Shown piece by piece: positions 1-6,940 of a DNA stretch of 9,305 nt. The position numbers and the translations under genes were made by a program. Source of the stretch: Candidatus Kuenenia stuttgartensis (lineage in GTDB: Bacteria > Planctomycetota > Planctomycetia > Isosphaerales > Isosphaeraceae); assembly GCA_945872325.1 (NCBI GenBank), contig CAMBZY010000085.1:1-9305 (forward strand), given 5' to 3'. The stretch's first letter is position 1; each line of letters opens with the position of its first letter. The notes under the pieces are model-generated. The model did not search any database and had not been told where the DNA came from. It was given only the letters and a program-made list of their open reading frames with translations.

Positions 1-685
1 CCATCTGGCTCTTGTTCTTGGAGAGAACATAGCCTGTCAGGGTGCCTGAACCGGCATCGCCGCTGAGAACAATGCTGTTGGAGTCGTTCGAAACGACGGT
101 CAATTCAGCTGTCTGGGTGATCCCGTCCAGAAACACGTTCCAGCCAGCGAATTCATTCTTCCGCCAGCGGGCCTGAGGGTCTTTCAGAGAACGGCCACTG
201 GCCTGAACGTCTTTTCGATCCTTAAAGGTCAAGGTATCTGCATATTTGACCCATGTCGTTTTTTTGTTGGGCCATTCGAGAAAGTTCGGCTTCATGGCCT
301 CTCGAAGCAGGTCTTTTTCGTGCTTGAGGGTGGCGAGAATGCGGAACTGGAGGAGCCCCTGATCGGTGATCGATCGTTTTGTGTTTTCGACATCTTCTGA
401 AGTGGCTTCAGGATAGATGACTTCCACGCGATTCGAGCCGATGGCACGAATCATGATGTCCTTCATGCCGTCAGGGTTGATCCGGCGCTTGATGGCCGAG
501 ATCAGTTCGTTGACATCGATATTTGTTTTTTGCTTGGCTGAATCGATTTCATAAACAAGAATCGTCCCGCCCGACAGGTCGATCCCCTTTTTTAAACCCT
601 TAGAACCAATGATGGCAAGGGGAATCAACACCGAGGCCGCAATAAGCCCCAGAACGTACCCGACGGATCTCTGTTTGGACGACAT
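1..685 (-). CDS. secD: Protein translocase subunit SecD, N-terminal part (cut by left window edge)
   Basis: SecD works with SecF and YajC beside the SecYEG channel and uses the proton gradient to help pull exported proteins across the membrane. Only the first 228 codons are present. Translating the minus strand from the ATG at 685 gives a short basic N-terminus, a transmembrane helix at about residues 8-27, then the SecD signature GIDLSGGT (34-41) followed by LVYEID. After it come the P1-domain segment with RRINPDG (68-74) and the LLQFRILA stretch (111-118). Residues about 120-228 are a Trp/Lys-rich stretch that I cannot match to the short P1 region of E. coli or Bacillus SecD. An AGGAG lies 12 bases before the ATG. 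The gene starts 65 bases after yajC, on the same strand. The downstream part is outside the window, so I cannot tell whether this is SecD alone or a SecD-SecF fusion. Confidence 0.95.
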   Translation of the reverse strand, partial: MSSKQRSVGYVLGLIAASVLIPLAIIGSKGLKKGIDLSGGTILVYEIDSAKQKTNIDVNELISAIKRRINPDGMKDIMIRAIGSNRVEVIYPEATSEDVENTKRSITDQGLLQFRILATLKHEKDLLREAMKPNFLEWPNKKTTWVKYADTLTFKDRKDVQASGRSLKDPQARWRKNEFAGWNVFLDGITQTAELTVVSNDSNSIVLSGDAGSGTLTGYVLSKNKSQM

Positions 686-750
686 GGGGGGACTCTATCT
701 CCTGAACATTGATTGGCGATTGGTTTTCCTGAACGTCTCGCCTGATTCCA

Positions 751-1098
751 TCAAGATGGTTCGTCGTCACGCAGGACACGGGCGACGCTTCGCACATTAA
801 ACTGCACTCGAACGGCAGGATCGTCACTGATCCTGACAGTCACACGCTCTTGCTTCTCATCCACGGCCACTACAGTACCGTAAATTCCACCTGTGGTCAG
901 CACCCGATCGTTTTTCTTGAGACTGACGAGCATATTTCGACGCTCACGCTCAAGCCGCTTCTGAGGTAAGCCAACGATCAGGAAGTAGTAAACCAAGACT
1001 AGGCCAACCATCATCACAAGCGGCAGAATCCGGCTCAATCCACCTTCCGCAGGCGGGGCTTGAGCGATCAGGAGCAGGATGGATTCGATAGGTGACAA
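751..1098 (-). CDS. yajC: YajC, Sec translocase accessory subunit
   Basis: YajC is a small single-span inner-membrane protein that associates with SecD and SecF. The 115-residue product has the family layout: a short N-terminus, one transmembrane helix at about residues 23-43 ending in the typical PQKR (45-48), then a basic cytoplasmic part. That part carries the YajC motif NDRVLTTGGIYGTVVAV (63-79) and a beta-rich end with RSVARVL (103-109). Length is normal for the family. The start is a TTG at 1098. There is no in-frame ATG between it and the tgt stop codon, which lies in the same frame 48 bases upstream. The choice is supported by an AAGGAA Shine-Dalgarno sequence 9 bases before the TTG. 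The gene sits between tgt and secD on the same strand, the standard bacterial order, and is probably co-transcribed with both. A rare start codon may lower expression relative to neighbours (inference). Confidence 0.95.
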   Translation of the reverse strand: MSPIESILLLIAQAPPAEGGLSRILPLVMMVGLVLVYYFLIVGLPQKRLERERRNMLVSLKKNDRVLTTGGIYGTVVAVDEKQERVTVRISDDPAVRVQFNVRSVARVLRDDEPS

Positions 1099-1146
1099 GT
1101 AGGTTAGTTCCTTGAAGATGCGTGTGAGAATGGCGTAATGTAGCAG

Positions 1147-2262
1147 TCAGGGGGCCCATTTGGCAAGTAATTCCCGAGAAAATGCCAAGTATCGCCCTTC
1201 CATGATTGCAGAACGGACCTGTTCCATCAATCTTTGAAGGAAAGTCAGGTTGTGGATTGTCGCCAGAATCGGGCCTGTCATCTCGCCTGACATGAACATG
1301 TGCCGGAGAAAAGCTCGGCTGTATTGGCGGCATGCGATGCACGGGCATCCCTCTTCCAAAGGACGAGGATCAAGCTTGTGAGCGGCATTGCGAAGCCGAA
1401 CGGTGCCCTCGAAAGTCATGCACGAGGCGTTTCGGCCGTTGCGAGTCGGCCAGACGCAGTCAAACATGTCAATTCCATGTTCGATAGCGATCAGCAAATC
1501 TTCCGGACGGCCCACGCCCATCAGATATCGAGGCTTGTTCAAAGGCAGTTTGGGTGTGGAAACTTTCAGTGCCTCATGGACATGCTCGCGGTCTTCACCC
1601 ACGCTCACTCCGCCCACGGCATAGCCTGGAAAGTCCATCGCCACAAGCTCTTCGGCACATTGCTCGCGAAGATCTTTGTGGGAGGCGCCCTGAGTGATCG
1701 CAAACAGGGCCTGGTCTGGCCTCTGATGAGCATCCCGGCACCGGCGTGCCCAGCGGATGGTGCGTTCAACGGCCTCTGCAATTGTTTTTTTATCGGCAGG
1801 AAGTTTCGGGCAATGGTCGAGACACATGGCCACGTCTGCACCCAGATTCTGCTGGATCGACATGGCTGTTTCGGGAGTCAGGTCAAACCGCCGTCCGTCG
1901 ATGTGCGACGAAAAGACTACGCCTTTTTCGCTCATCTTGCAGCGGTCGGCGAGGCTGAAGACCTGGAAACCGCCTGAATCGGTCAGGATTGGTCGATCCC
2001 ATGACATAAACGAATGAAGGCCGCCGAGTTTGGCGACCGTCTCATCGCCTGGCCTCAAGGCAAGGTGATATGTGTTGGCGAGCATCATCTCCGCGCCTGT
2101 GGCCCTGACCTGGTCTGATAGAAGGCCTTTGATTGTGCCCTGAGTACCGACCGGCATAAAGGCTGGTGTGTTGACCGTTCCGTGAGTGAGTGTCAACAAA
2201 CCGACCCGGGCGGAACAGCCCGGGTCGGTTGCACTTATCGACATTTCTAATGCGTTTGCCAC
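1147..2262 (-). CDS. tgt: Queuine/preQ1 tRNA-guanine transglycosylase
   Basis: Tgt exchanges guanine-34 in the anticodon of tRNAs with GUN anticodons for preQ1, the committed tRNA step of queuosine synthesis. The 371-residue length is normal. Visible motifs are NTPAFMPVGT (31-40), LANTYHL (61-67), the DSGGFQVF base-binding loop with the general acid/base Asp95, MGVGRPEDL (248-256), and FDCVWPTRNGR with the nucleophile Asp268. The zinc site is Cys306, Cys308, Cys311 and His337. Cys151 (equivalent to Z. mobilis C158) fits bacterial preQ1 rather than eukaryotic queuine preference, but the usual FDEC sequence is LDHC here, so Glu is replaced by His150. The start is a GTG, 10 bases after the preceding gene's stop. 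An ATG six codons in (A at 2244) aligns equally well with E. coli Tgt and may be the true start. Neither has a clear Shine-Dalgarno sequence. A strong hairpin lies in the first codons (see 2199-2230). Confidence 0.97.
   Translation of the reverse strand: MANALEMSISATDPGCSARVGLLTLTHGTVNTPAFMPVGTQGTIKGLLSDQVRATGAEMMLANTYHLALRPGDETVAKLGGLHSFMSWDRPILTDSGGFQVFSLADRCKMSEKGVVFSSHIDGRRFDLTPETAMSIQQNLGADVAMCLDHCPKLPADKKTIAEAVERTIRWARRCRDAHQRPDQALFAITQGASHKDLREQCAEELVAMDFPGYAVGGVSVGEDREHVHEALKVSTPKLPLNKPRYLMGVGRPEDLLIAIEHGIDMFDCVWPTRNGRNASCMTFEGTVRLRNAAHKLDPRPLEEGCPCIACRQYSRAFLRHMFMSGEMTGPILATIHNLTFLQRLMEQVRSAIMEGRYLAFSRELLAKWAP
2199..2230 (-). promoter_or_regulatory. Perfect GC-rich hairpin inside the 5' end of tgt
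   Basis: The bases at 2199-2211 (AACCGACCCGGGC) and 2218-2230 (GCCCGGGTCGGTT) are exact reverse complements, separated by a 6-base loop. On the tgt strand the 13-bp stem is followed by TTTGTTG, so it resembles a weak intrinsic terminator or attenuator. It lies at codons about 11-22 after the GTG start. It could slow or end transcription arriving from the upstream gene, or hold ribosomes near the tgt start. The repeat is seen directly; the regulatory role is inference, because the same bases encode the normal Tgt N-terminal strand. Confidence 0.45.
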
Positions 2263-2272
2263 TGGATGGATA

Positions 2273-3604
2273 TCAGTCGTTACGTAGTTTGATATTCAGT
2301 GTGGTCAGTTTCTCGCGAACCTCGTTCAGGGAAGTCACGCCGAAGTTCTTGCATTCCATGAGTTTGTCGCCGGTTAGAGCAACAAGCTCGCCCAATGTAT
2401 TAATATTGAGCTTGGTCATGCACTTTCGGGCTCGCACAGAGAGATTGAGCACGCTCAGAGGTTGGCTGAGCAGGGCTTTTTCTTCTGGCGAAACTTCTTC
2501 CTGAGCTTCCACCTGACGTTCGATGGCCGTCTTCGGAGCTTCCAGGGCCATCCCCAGACGAAGCTTCTTGGACTGCATCATTTCCTTGATTTCATTCAGC
2601 GATGTTTCGCCGAAGTTTTTCGAGGAAAGCAGAGCGATTTCGGTGATCCGTGTGAGGTCGCCGAGCGTTCTGATGTTCATCTTACGCAGGCAGTTACGGC
2701 TTCTTACAGAAAGTTCGAAGTCGGTGACCGGCGTTCCGAAGACACTGATGGTGGCTTGGAGATCGCGTTCGGCACCGTCGTCAATCACTTCGCTCAGGCT
2801 GGCCAGACAGTCACGTAGAAAGAGTTTGGCTCGCTGGTGGCTTGGAAGGATGGAAAGAACCTGACGATAGCATTTTTCAGCTTCGCGGAATTTCTTTTCA
2901 TCTTCGTACATCACGCCAAGATTGATCAGTGCCGACACCGGTACAGGTGGACGCTGAATGCACTGGCGATAGTATTCCATGGCCCGGTCGTCGTTGCCGA
3001 ACAAATCATTGATGTAAGCTAATTCAAACAAGGCGCCGGTGTGATACCGGTCCATCTGAATCGACTTTTCAAGATCCTCAGCGGCGGCTTTGAGATCTCC
3101 GCCCAAGGCGAGCAGGCTGCCCTTCTGGAAGAAATATTCGGCTGTTTCCAAGCCGGCCATACTCTCCAGAATCTCCTTCGCCTTATCCACAGAACCCATT
3201 CTACGGTAACAACCAGCCTCGTGGAGACGGGAGTTGCGTACGTCGAATTCGGCACTTGCGGAAGCGATAAATGCCTCGGCGGCTTCTCTCCAACGCTGCT
3301 GATTTTCCAGAGCGATGCCCCGGAAATAACAGACGAGCCCAGATTTTTTGTCTGTCACCTGATTCAGGCTTTCCAAGGCGTGGCTGTGCTGACCCATAAG
3401 CACGTGTGCCACACCAAGACGCTGTAGTGCGTCGTCGGTGACTTTGCCCTGAATGCGATCGCGAATCGTTGAGATTGCGTCGCGAAGTGTCGCGTACCTT
3501 GAAGGGTCACGCGATAGGGCTTCTTTTAAGTCCGCGACCGTATTCTGGTCAAACGGACTACGATCCAAAAGGGTGCGAACGTCGCTTGTGAATTGTTCAA
3601 CCAT
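2273..3604 (-). CDS. TPR protein with two C-terminal RNA polymerase alpha-CTD-like domains
   Basis: From the ATG at 3604 the product has 443 residues. Residues about 55-265 are tetratricopeptide-like helical repeats, for example GALFELAYINDLFGNDDRAM at 190-209 and ALINLGVMYEDEKKFREAEK at 225-244. Two domains follow that read like the C-terminal domain of RNA polymerase alpha: 296-352 with LSVRSRNCLRKMNIRTLGDL, and 388-441 with LSVRARKCMTKLNINTLGEL. By alignment with E. coli alpha, copy 1 keeps R265 (R301), N268 (N304), C269 (C305), G296 (G332), S299 (S335) and E302 (E338). Copy 2 keeps the Arg (R391), Cys (C395), Gly and Ser but has Lys for N268. K298 is Thr in both. The fold could bind DNA or transcription factors while the TPRs bind protein partners; no function is proven. 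It is the first gene of a likely operon with tgt, yajC and secD. The frame stays open to an ATG at 3772, but those extra 56 residues look non-protein-like and a TATACT box at 3673-3678 favours 3604. Confidence 0.88.
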   Translation of the reverse strand: MVEQFTSDVRTLLDRSPFDQNTVADLKEALSRDPSRYATLRDAISTIRDRIQGKVTDDALQRLGVAHVLMGQHSHALESLNQVTDKKSGLVCYFRGIALENQQRWREAAEAFIASASAEFDVRNSRLHEAGCYRRMGSVDKAKEILESMAGLETAEYFFQKGSLLALGGDLKAAAEDLEKSIQMDRYHTGALFELAYINDLFGNDDRAMEYYRQCIQRPPVPVSALINLGVMYEDEKKFREAEKCYRQVLSILPSHQRAKLFLRDCLASLSEVIDDGAERDLQATISVFGTPVTDFELSVRSRNCLRKMNIRTLGDLTRITEIALLSSKNFGETSLNEIKEMMQSKKLRLGMALEAPKTAIERQVEAQEEVSPEEKALLSQPLSVLNLSVRARKCMTKLNINTLGELVALTGDKLMECKNFGVTSLNEVREKLTTLNIKLRND

Positions 3605-3672
3605 GTCCCTGGCCTTGCCCAGCCGGATTGATACATCAAGACCACACAACGTGCGGACCTTCCGAACGTGGG

Positions 3673-3701
3673 AGTATACCATCGGATTCCCCAAAAGCCC
3701 A
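3673..3701 (-). promoter_or_regulatory. Candidate promoter for the TPR/alpha-CTD operon
   Basis: On the minus strand a TATACT (3673-3678) matches five of six bases of the sigma-70 -10 box. About 16-17 bases upstream there is only a poor -35 (TGGGCT at 3696-3701). Transcription from here would start roughly 60 bases before the ATG at 3604 and downstream of the alternative ATG at 3772, which supports the shorter protein. It is a motif match only. Confidence 0.3.
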
Positions 3702-3853
3702 GAACTATTTTTGGACTGGCCGCCTCGCACATCTCTCAAGCCCGTTTTAACCCTTGTCACCCTCATGGCCAATCGCTTCCAACACTCCTTCCGCAGTTCA
3801 TTCAGAATCTAAGTTTCAAACGCCTTGTATTTCTCGCAAACTTCCTTTTTCTA

Positions 3854-3882
3854 TTGACCTTGGAACATTGGAGTGGGAAAAT
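3854..3882 (+). promoter_or_regulatory. Candidate promoter for the TPM coiled-coil gene
   Basis: TTGACC at 3854-3859 (five of six to the -35 consensus) is followed after 17 bases by GAAAAT at 3877-3882 (four of six to the -10). Transcription would begin about 45 bases before the ATG at 3935. It is a motif match only. Confidence 0.35.
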
Positions 3883-3934
3883 TTGATCCATCACGGTTTG
3901 CTCTGAAACGCTCAGGCTGGACATCGCTATCTCT

Positions 3935-6850
3935 ATGATCTGCCTTAAAAATCATTCGAATAAAAAAATTGTGACTGCCATCCTGATTGCAGGGCTTGGT
4001 TTTAGTCTTCTCACTGGAATGATCCAGAAATCGGCTTTCGCTCAGTCGATTTCTGGTCCAGCACTACCCGATCTGGGCACTCAACGTGTCTATCTGATCG
4101 GGAATCCACCCGGTCTCGACGCCAAAAAAATCAGCGACGAAATTGGCAGGGTCGAACGCTCCAGTCGTCAGAAATATTATGTGGTCGTGGTTCGGAATGC
4201 TGGAAAGGGGTCCAGTTCTGCACGCGAATTTATGGACTCGATGGGACCTCAGTGGGTCAGACAGTCCGCTTCCAAAGGCATCCCGTTTGACACGAAGCGT
4301 GGTGTGGTGATTCTCGTGGATCTGGAAAACCGTAAGATTGTCATGCACGGTGGAACAGAACTCAGGCAGGATTATGACTTTCGCGACCCTTATCTTGATC
4401 GCGAGTTGATCGTGCCTCACTTCAGGCCTCTCGCTCAGAAAGGCGACATGACCAGGGCCATCACTGAGTTGATCGTCCAGACTGACCGCTGGGTCGCCTC
4501 CAAAGTGAAAACAAGTCCTGCTGAAGAATCACCAGTCGATCAGAAAGTGATACCCAACTCCCAAACTCAGCCTCAGCCTCAGTTCCCAAGATCCTATTGG
4601 ACCAAAACCAAGTTGACAGGCTTTGCAGTCCTGACACTGGTGGTGGTTGGAGCGGTTGTCGGTATAAAGCTGAAGCGACGGAAGCGGTATCGCGATTCTG
4701 TGATGGTTCAATTTCAGGAATATCGTTCCAAGACCGTGAGCTTGATGGAACGGCTCGACGAACTTCGCAAGAATCATTCCAATCTGTTAACGCTTGATCC
4801 GAGTTTCAAACAGCCGTTGGCCGGCAAAACCCTTGCTGTTTATGAAGGGCTTGGAACAGAGCTCAACTCACTGTGGGACAAATGGTTGTCTCTTATGGAT
4901 GTGTGGGAGCGAGCCAACAAGCTTGTGAAATCATCGCGTTCCTACGACTTAAAACAGATCAATGAAGCCAAGAGTTTGCTCGACCAGGAAGGAAAGTATG
5001 ACGGGATCGAGGAACGTGTTGAGCTTTGTGCAACGCAGCTTGAGGACCTATCTCAGGCTCATGCAACAGCCGCTCAAAAGCGGTTGGATGTGATTGCCCA
5101 AATCGCAGGACTTCAAAAGCAATTGGAGCAGGTTACGCAGTCAGAGCTTTCTATAAAGCCTTATGAAGGAACGCTTAGTCTGGTTGATGGGCTGGTGCGG
5201 CAGGCTGAGCCGACGGCTGTAAACGACCCACTTCAATCGGTGGAGACTTTGGACGAAGCCCTTGCTAAGATCGACAAAGTGTCAACAACCGTAAACGATG
5301 TTTTGAGTCTGCTGGAGCGTTCGGAGCAGTTGGAAACCCGGTTACAGGCTTCCTCAAAAGAAGTCTCGGAGTTGCGCAGGTCCGGTTATAAGTTGACAGA
5401 ACGCGAGGCAGATCCCGACCTGAAGGTCGAGAAGATTCGTCACTTGCTCGAGATGATGCAAGTCAGTCTTCAACGCGCCGAAACAAGTTCCGCTTTAAAG
5501 GCTTTGGAAGAAGCAGAGGCGACGGCTCAGTCGGCTGATTCCGACGTCAAACGGTTTGTGGATGCCAAGGCTGAGTGCCCGAAACGGATTCTGGAAGGGA
5601 ACGAAGAACTGGCGAAACTTGAGGTGCGAATCCATGAAACAGCTCCTTTGATCAGCGAGCTGAATCAGGGCTTTGCGCACGGTTCTTTTGAATCTGTGGC
5701 GGAAAATATTGAGCGGGCTGAAGAACTTGAAAAATCGGCCAGGAGTCTGTTGGAAAAGTCTTTGGTGGATTCAGCTGAAGCCACTCAGAATTATCTTTCT
5801 GCTCTTGAAAGTGCGAACAAGGCGAGCGAAATGGTCGGTCGGGCGAACGAAGCTTTGACAGCTTTGGTGAACCGGCACAGCGAATTATTGGAACTGTCCA
5901 TTTCGACCAAGTCGGGGCTACGTGAACTGGATTTGAAGACTCGCGAACTTCAGGAACGATTTCAGGCGAATTCGCAAGTGATTGGAGCTGAGGCCCGTAA
6001 CTCGTTTGACCATCTGATTCAACTGATTGTTCAAATCTCAAATGGGATGCGTGCAGGAAAGCCTGACTGGGTTCAGTTGGATCGTCAGTTTCAAGCGGCT
6101 GTGAAGGGGCTTGAGCTAACGAAAAGTCAGGCGGAGGAAGATATTGAAGGTGGAAGGAAGCTGGCTGAGCGATATCAGGAGGTGCGTCAGCGAGAGCGTT
6201 TTGTCGGCCAGCTTTTACAGATGGAGAACAAGGATCGCCCGCCGGCCAATCAGAGATACCAAAAGGCGAACGAATTGCTCCGCAGGTTTGAGAACAGCAA
6301 TGAGCTTGACCCCACGGATTGGGACAGCCGACTGAGGTGGGTGGAGGAAGTGGCTGAGAATCTGGATCGGGCTGAAGAGCTGGCGAATCAGGATATCAAT
6401 CTTGCCAACGGATCAGTGGCTGAGATTGCGGCAGCTGGGCAGTCGATCCGCAAAGTTCAGGCCTATCACAGCTCGGGCATCTCGGTAAATTTAAGTGCCT
6501 CGGAAAATCTTCTGGCTCAGGCTCAGAGCATGCTTTCCGCGCAGAATTATGAAGCGGCCATTGAAGCAGCCCAGCAGGCAGAGCATTCAGCGTCAGTGGC
6601 TTGGAATCAGGCCCAGCATGAAGCCAGGCGACGCCAGATGCAGACGGATCGGTCGGTTGTCATGGGAGACCCTTCCATCTTGATCGGTACAATCGAAGCT
6701 GCAAGGCGAGCCGCTGAGCAGTGGAGCAGGTCGGCAGGGAATGTGGCTGGGAGGAACGACCAAGGCTGGACCTCAGACAACAGTTCAAGCTCGTGGGGTG
6801 AATGGGATTCCAGTGGTGGCGGGTCAACGTCGTCGGAATCGAGCTGGTAA
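3935..6850 (+). CDS. Membrane-anchored TPM-domain protein with long coiled-coil region
   Basis: The product has 971 residues. An N-terminal signal peptide is visible: basic start, hydrophobic core at about 12-30, likely cleavage after AFA at 34-36. Residues about 50-188 match the TPM fold (TLP18.3/Psb32/MOLO-1 family), with KRGVVILVDLENRKIVMHGG (121-140) and LDRELIVPHFRP (154-165). A Pro/Gln linker leads to a transmembrane helix at about 226-244, followed by KRRKRYR. By the positive-inside rule the TPM domain is therefore outside the cytoplasm and the rest inside. Residues about 255-925 are nearly all charged, Glu/Leu/Ala-rich helix of coiled-coil or spectrin-like type, with loosely repeated ERAEELEKSA-like units. 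The end (942-971) is rich in Ser, Gly and Trp, echoing the SGGG tails of other TPM proteins. TPM proteins have been linked to photosystem II repair, phosphatase activity and receptor assembly, so the name gives no function here. No clear Shine-Dalgarno sequence precedes the ATG. The gene appears monocistronic. Confidence 0.88.
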   Translation: MICLKNHSNKKIVTAILIAGLGFSLLTGMIQKSAFAQSISGPALPDLGTQRVYLIGNPPGLDAKKISDEIGRVERSSRQKYYVVVVRNAGKGSSSAREFMDSMGPQWVRQSASKGIPFDTKRGVVILVDLENRKIVMHGGTELRQDYDFRDPYLDRELIVPHFRPLAQKGDMTRAITELIVQTDRWVASKVKTSPAEESPVDQKVIPNSQTQPQPQFPRSYWTKTKLTGFAVLTLVVVGAVVGIKLKRRKRYRDSVMVQFQEYRSKTVSLMERLDELRKNHSNLLTLDPSFKQPLAGKTLAVYEGLGTELNSLWDKWLSLMDVWERANKLVKSSRSYDLKQINEAKSLLDQEGKYDGIEERVELCATQLEDLSQAHATAAQKRLDVIAQIAGLQKQLEQVTQSELSIKPYEGTLSLVDGLVRQAEPTAVNDPLQSVETLDEALAKIDKVSTTVNDVLSLLERSEQLETRLQASSKEVSELRRSGYKLTEREADPDLKVEKIRHLLEMMQVSLQRAETSSALKALEEAEATAQSADSDVKRFVDAKAECPKRILEGNEELAKLEVRIHETAPLISELNQGFAHGSFESVAENIERAEELEKSARSLLEKSLVDSAEATQNYLSALESANKASEMVGRANEALTALVNRHSELLELSISTKSGLRELDLKTRELQERFQANSQVIGAEARNSFDHLIQLIVQISNGMRAGKPDWVQLDRQFQAAVKGLELTKSQAEEDIEGGRKLAERYQEVRQRERFVGQLLQMENKDRPPANQRYQKANELLRRFENSNELDPTDWDSRLRWVEEVAENLDRAEELANQDINLANGSVAEIAAAGQSIRKVQAYHSSGISVNLSASENLLAQAQSMLSAQNYEAAIEAAQQAEHSASVAWNQAQHEARRRQMQTDRSVVMGDPSILIGTIEAARRAAEQWSRSAGNVAGRNDQGWTSDNSSSSWGEWDSSGGGSTSSESSW

Positions 6851-6875
6851 GTTTTGCACTCTTTTTGGAAATAGA

Positions 6876-6912
6876 AATGCCCTGCAAATCCATAAAAGAT
6901 TTGCAGGGCATT
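6876..6912. terminator. Bidirectional terminator hairpin between convergent genes
   Basis: A perfect 15-bp inverted repeat (AATGCCCTGCAAATC at 6876-6890, complement at 6898-6912) has a 7-base loop. It lies 26 bases after the plus-strand TPM gene and 29 bases after the end of the minus-strand carbonic-anhydrase-like gene. Read on the minus strand the stem runs into TTTCTATTT, a fair U-tract. On the plus strand the tail is weaker (GATTTGGGTT). Confidence 0.8.
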
Positions 6913-6940
6913 GATTTGGGTTAGTCAGACGTCGGCAGAA

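Larger units (their letters stand above)
3605..3934. other. Divergent intergenic region (330 bases)
   Basis: This stretch separates the minus-strand TPR/alpha-CTD gene from the plus-strand TPM gene. I see one weak promoter candidate for each direction (listed separately). I see no tRNA, no strong hairpin and no convincing small gene. The part at 3605-3772 stays open in the frame of the TPR gene, which I interpret as untranslated leader rather than coding sequence. Confidence 0.6.

Noticed and set aside
600..827. Minus-strand open frame of 75 codons spanning the yajC-secD junction
   Set aside because: It overlaps the start of secD and the end of yajC in another frame and shows no family motif. 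The gap itself holds only the secD leader with its AGGAG.
1300..1977. Plus-strand open frame of 225 codons antisense to tgt
   Set aside because: The minus strand encodes an unmistakable full-length Tgt here. The antisense translation has no recognisable motif and is rich in Cys/His/Arg, as expected of a shadow frame.
2273..2464. Copy of rpoA as a misassembled or truncated RNA polymerase alpha gene
   Set aside because: There are two alpha-CTD-like copies fused in frame to TPR repeats with no alpha-NTD, and the frame is continuous. This is a distinct protein, not a broken rpoA.
3605..3772. In-frame N-terminal extension of 56 residues for the TPR/alpha-CTD protein (ATG at 3772)
   Set aside because: The extension is low in structure and rich in Arg/Gly/Ser. 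A -10-like TATACT lies within it, and an AGG-containing leader precedes the internal ATG at 3604.
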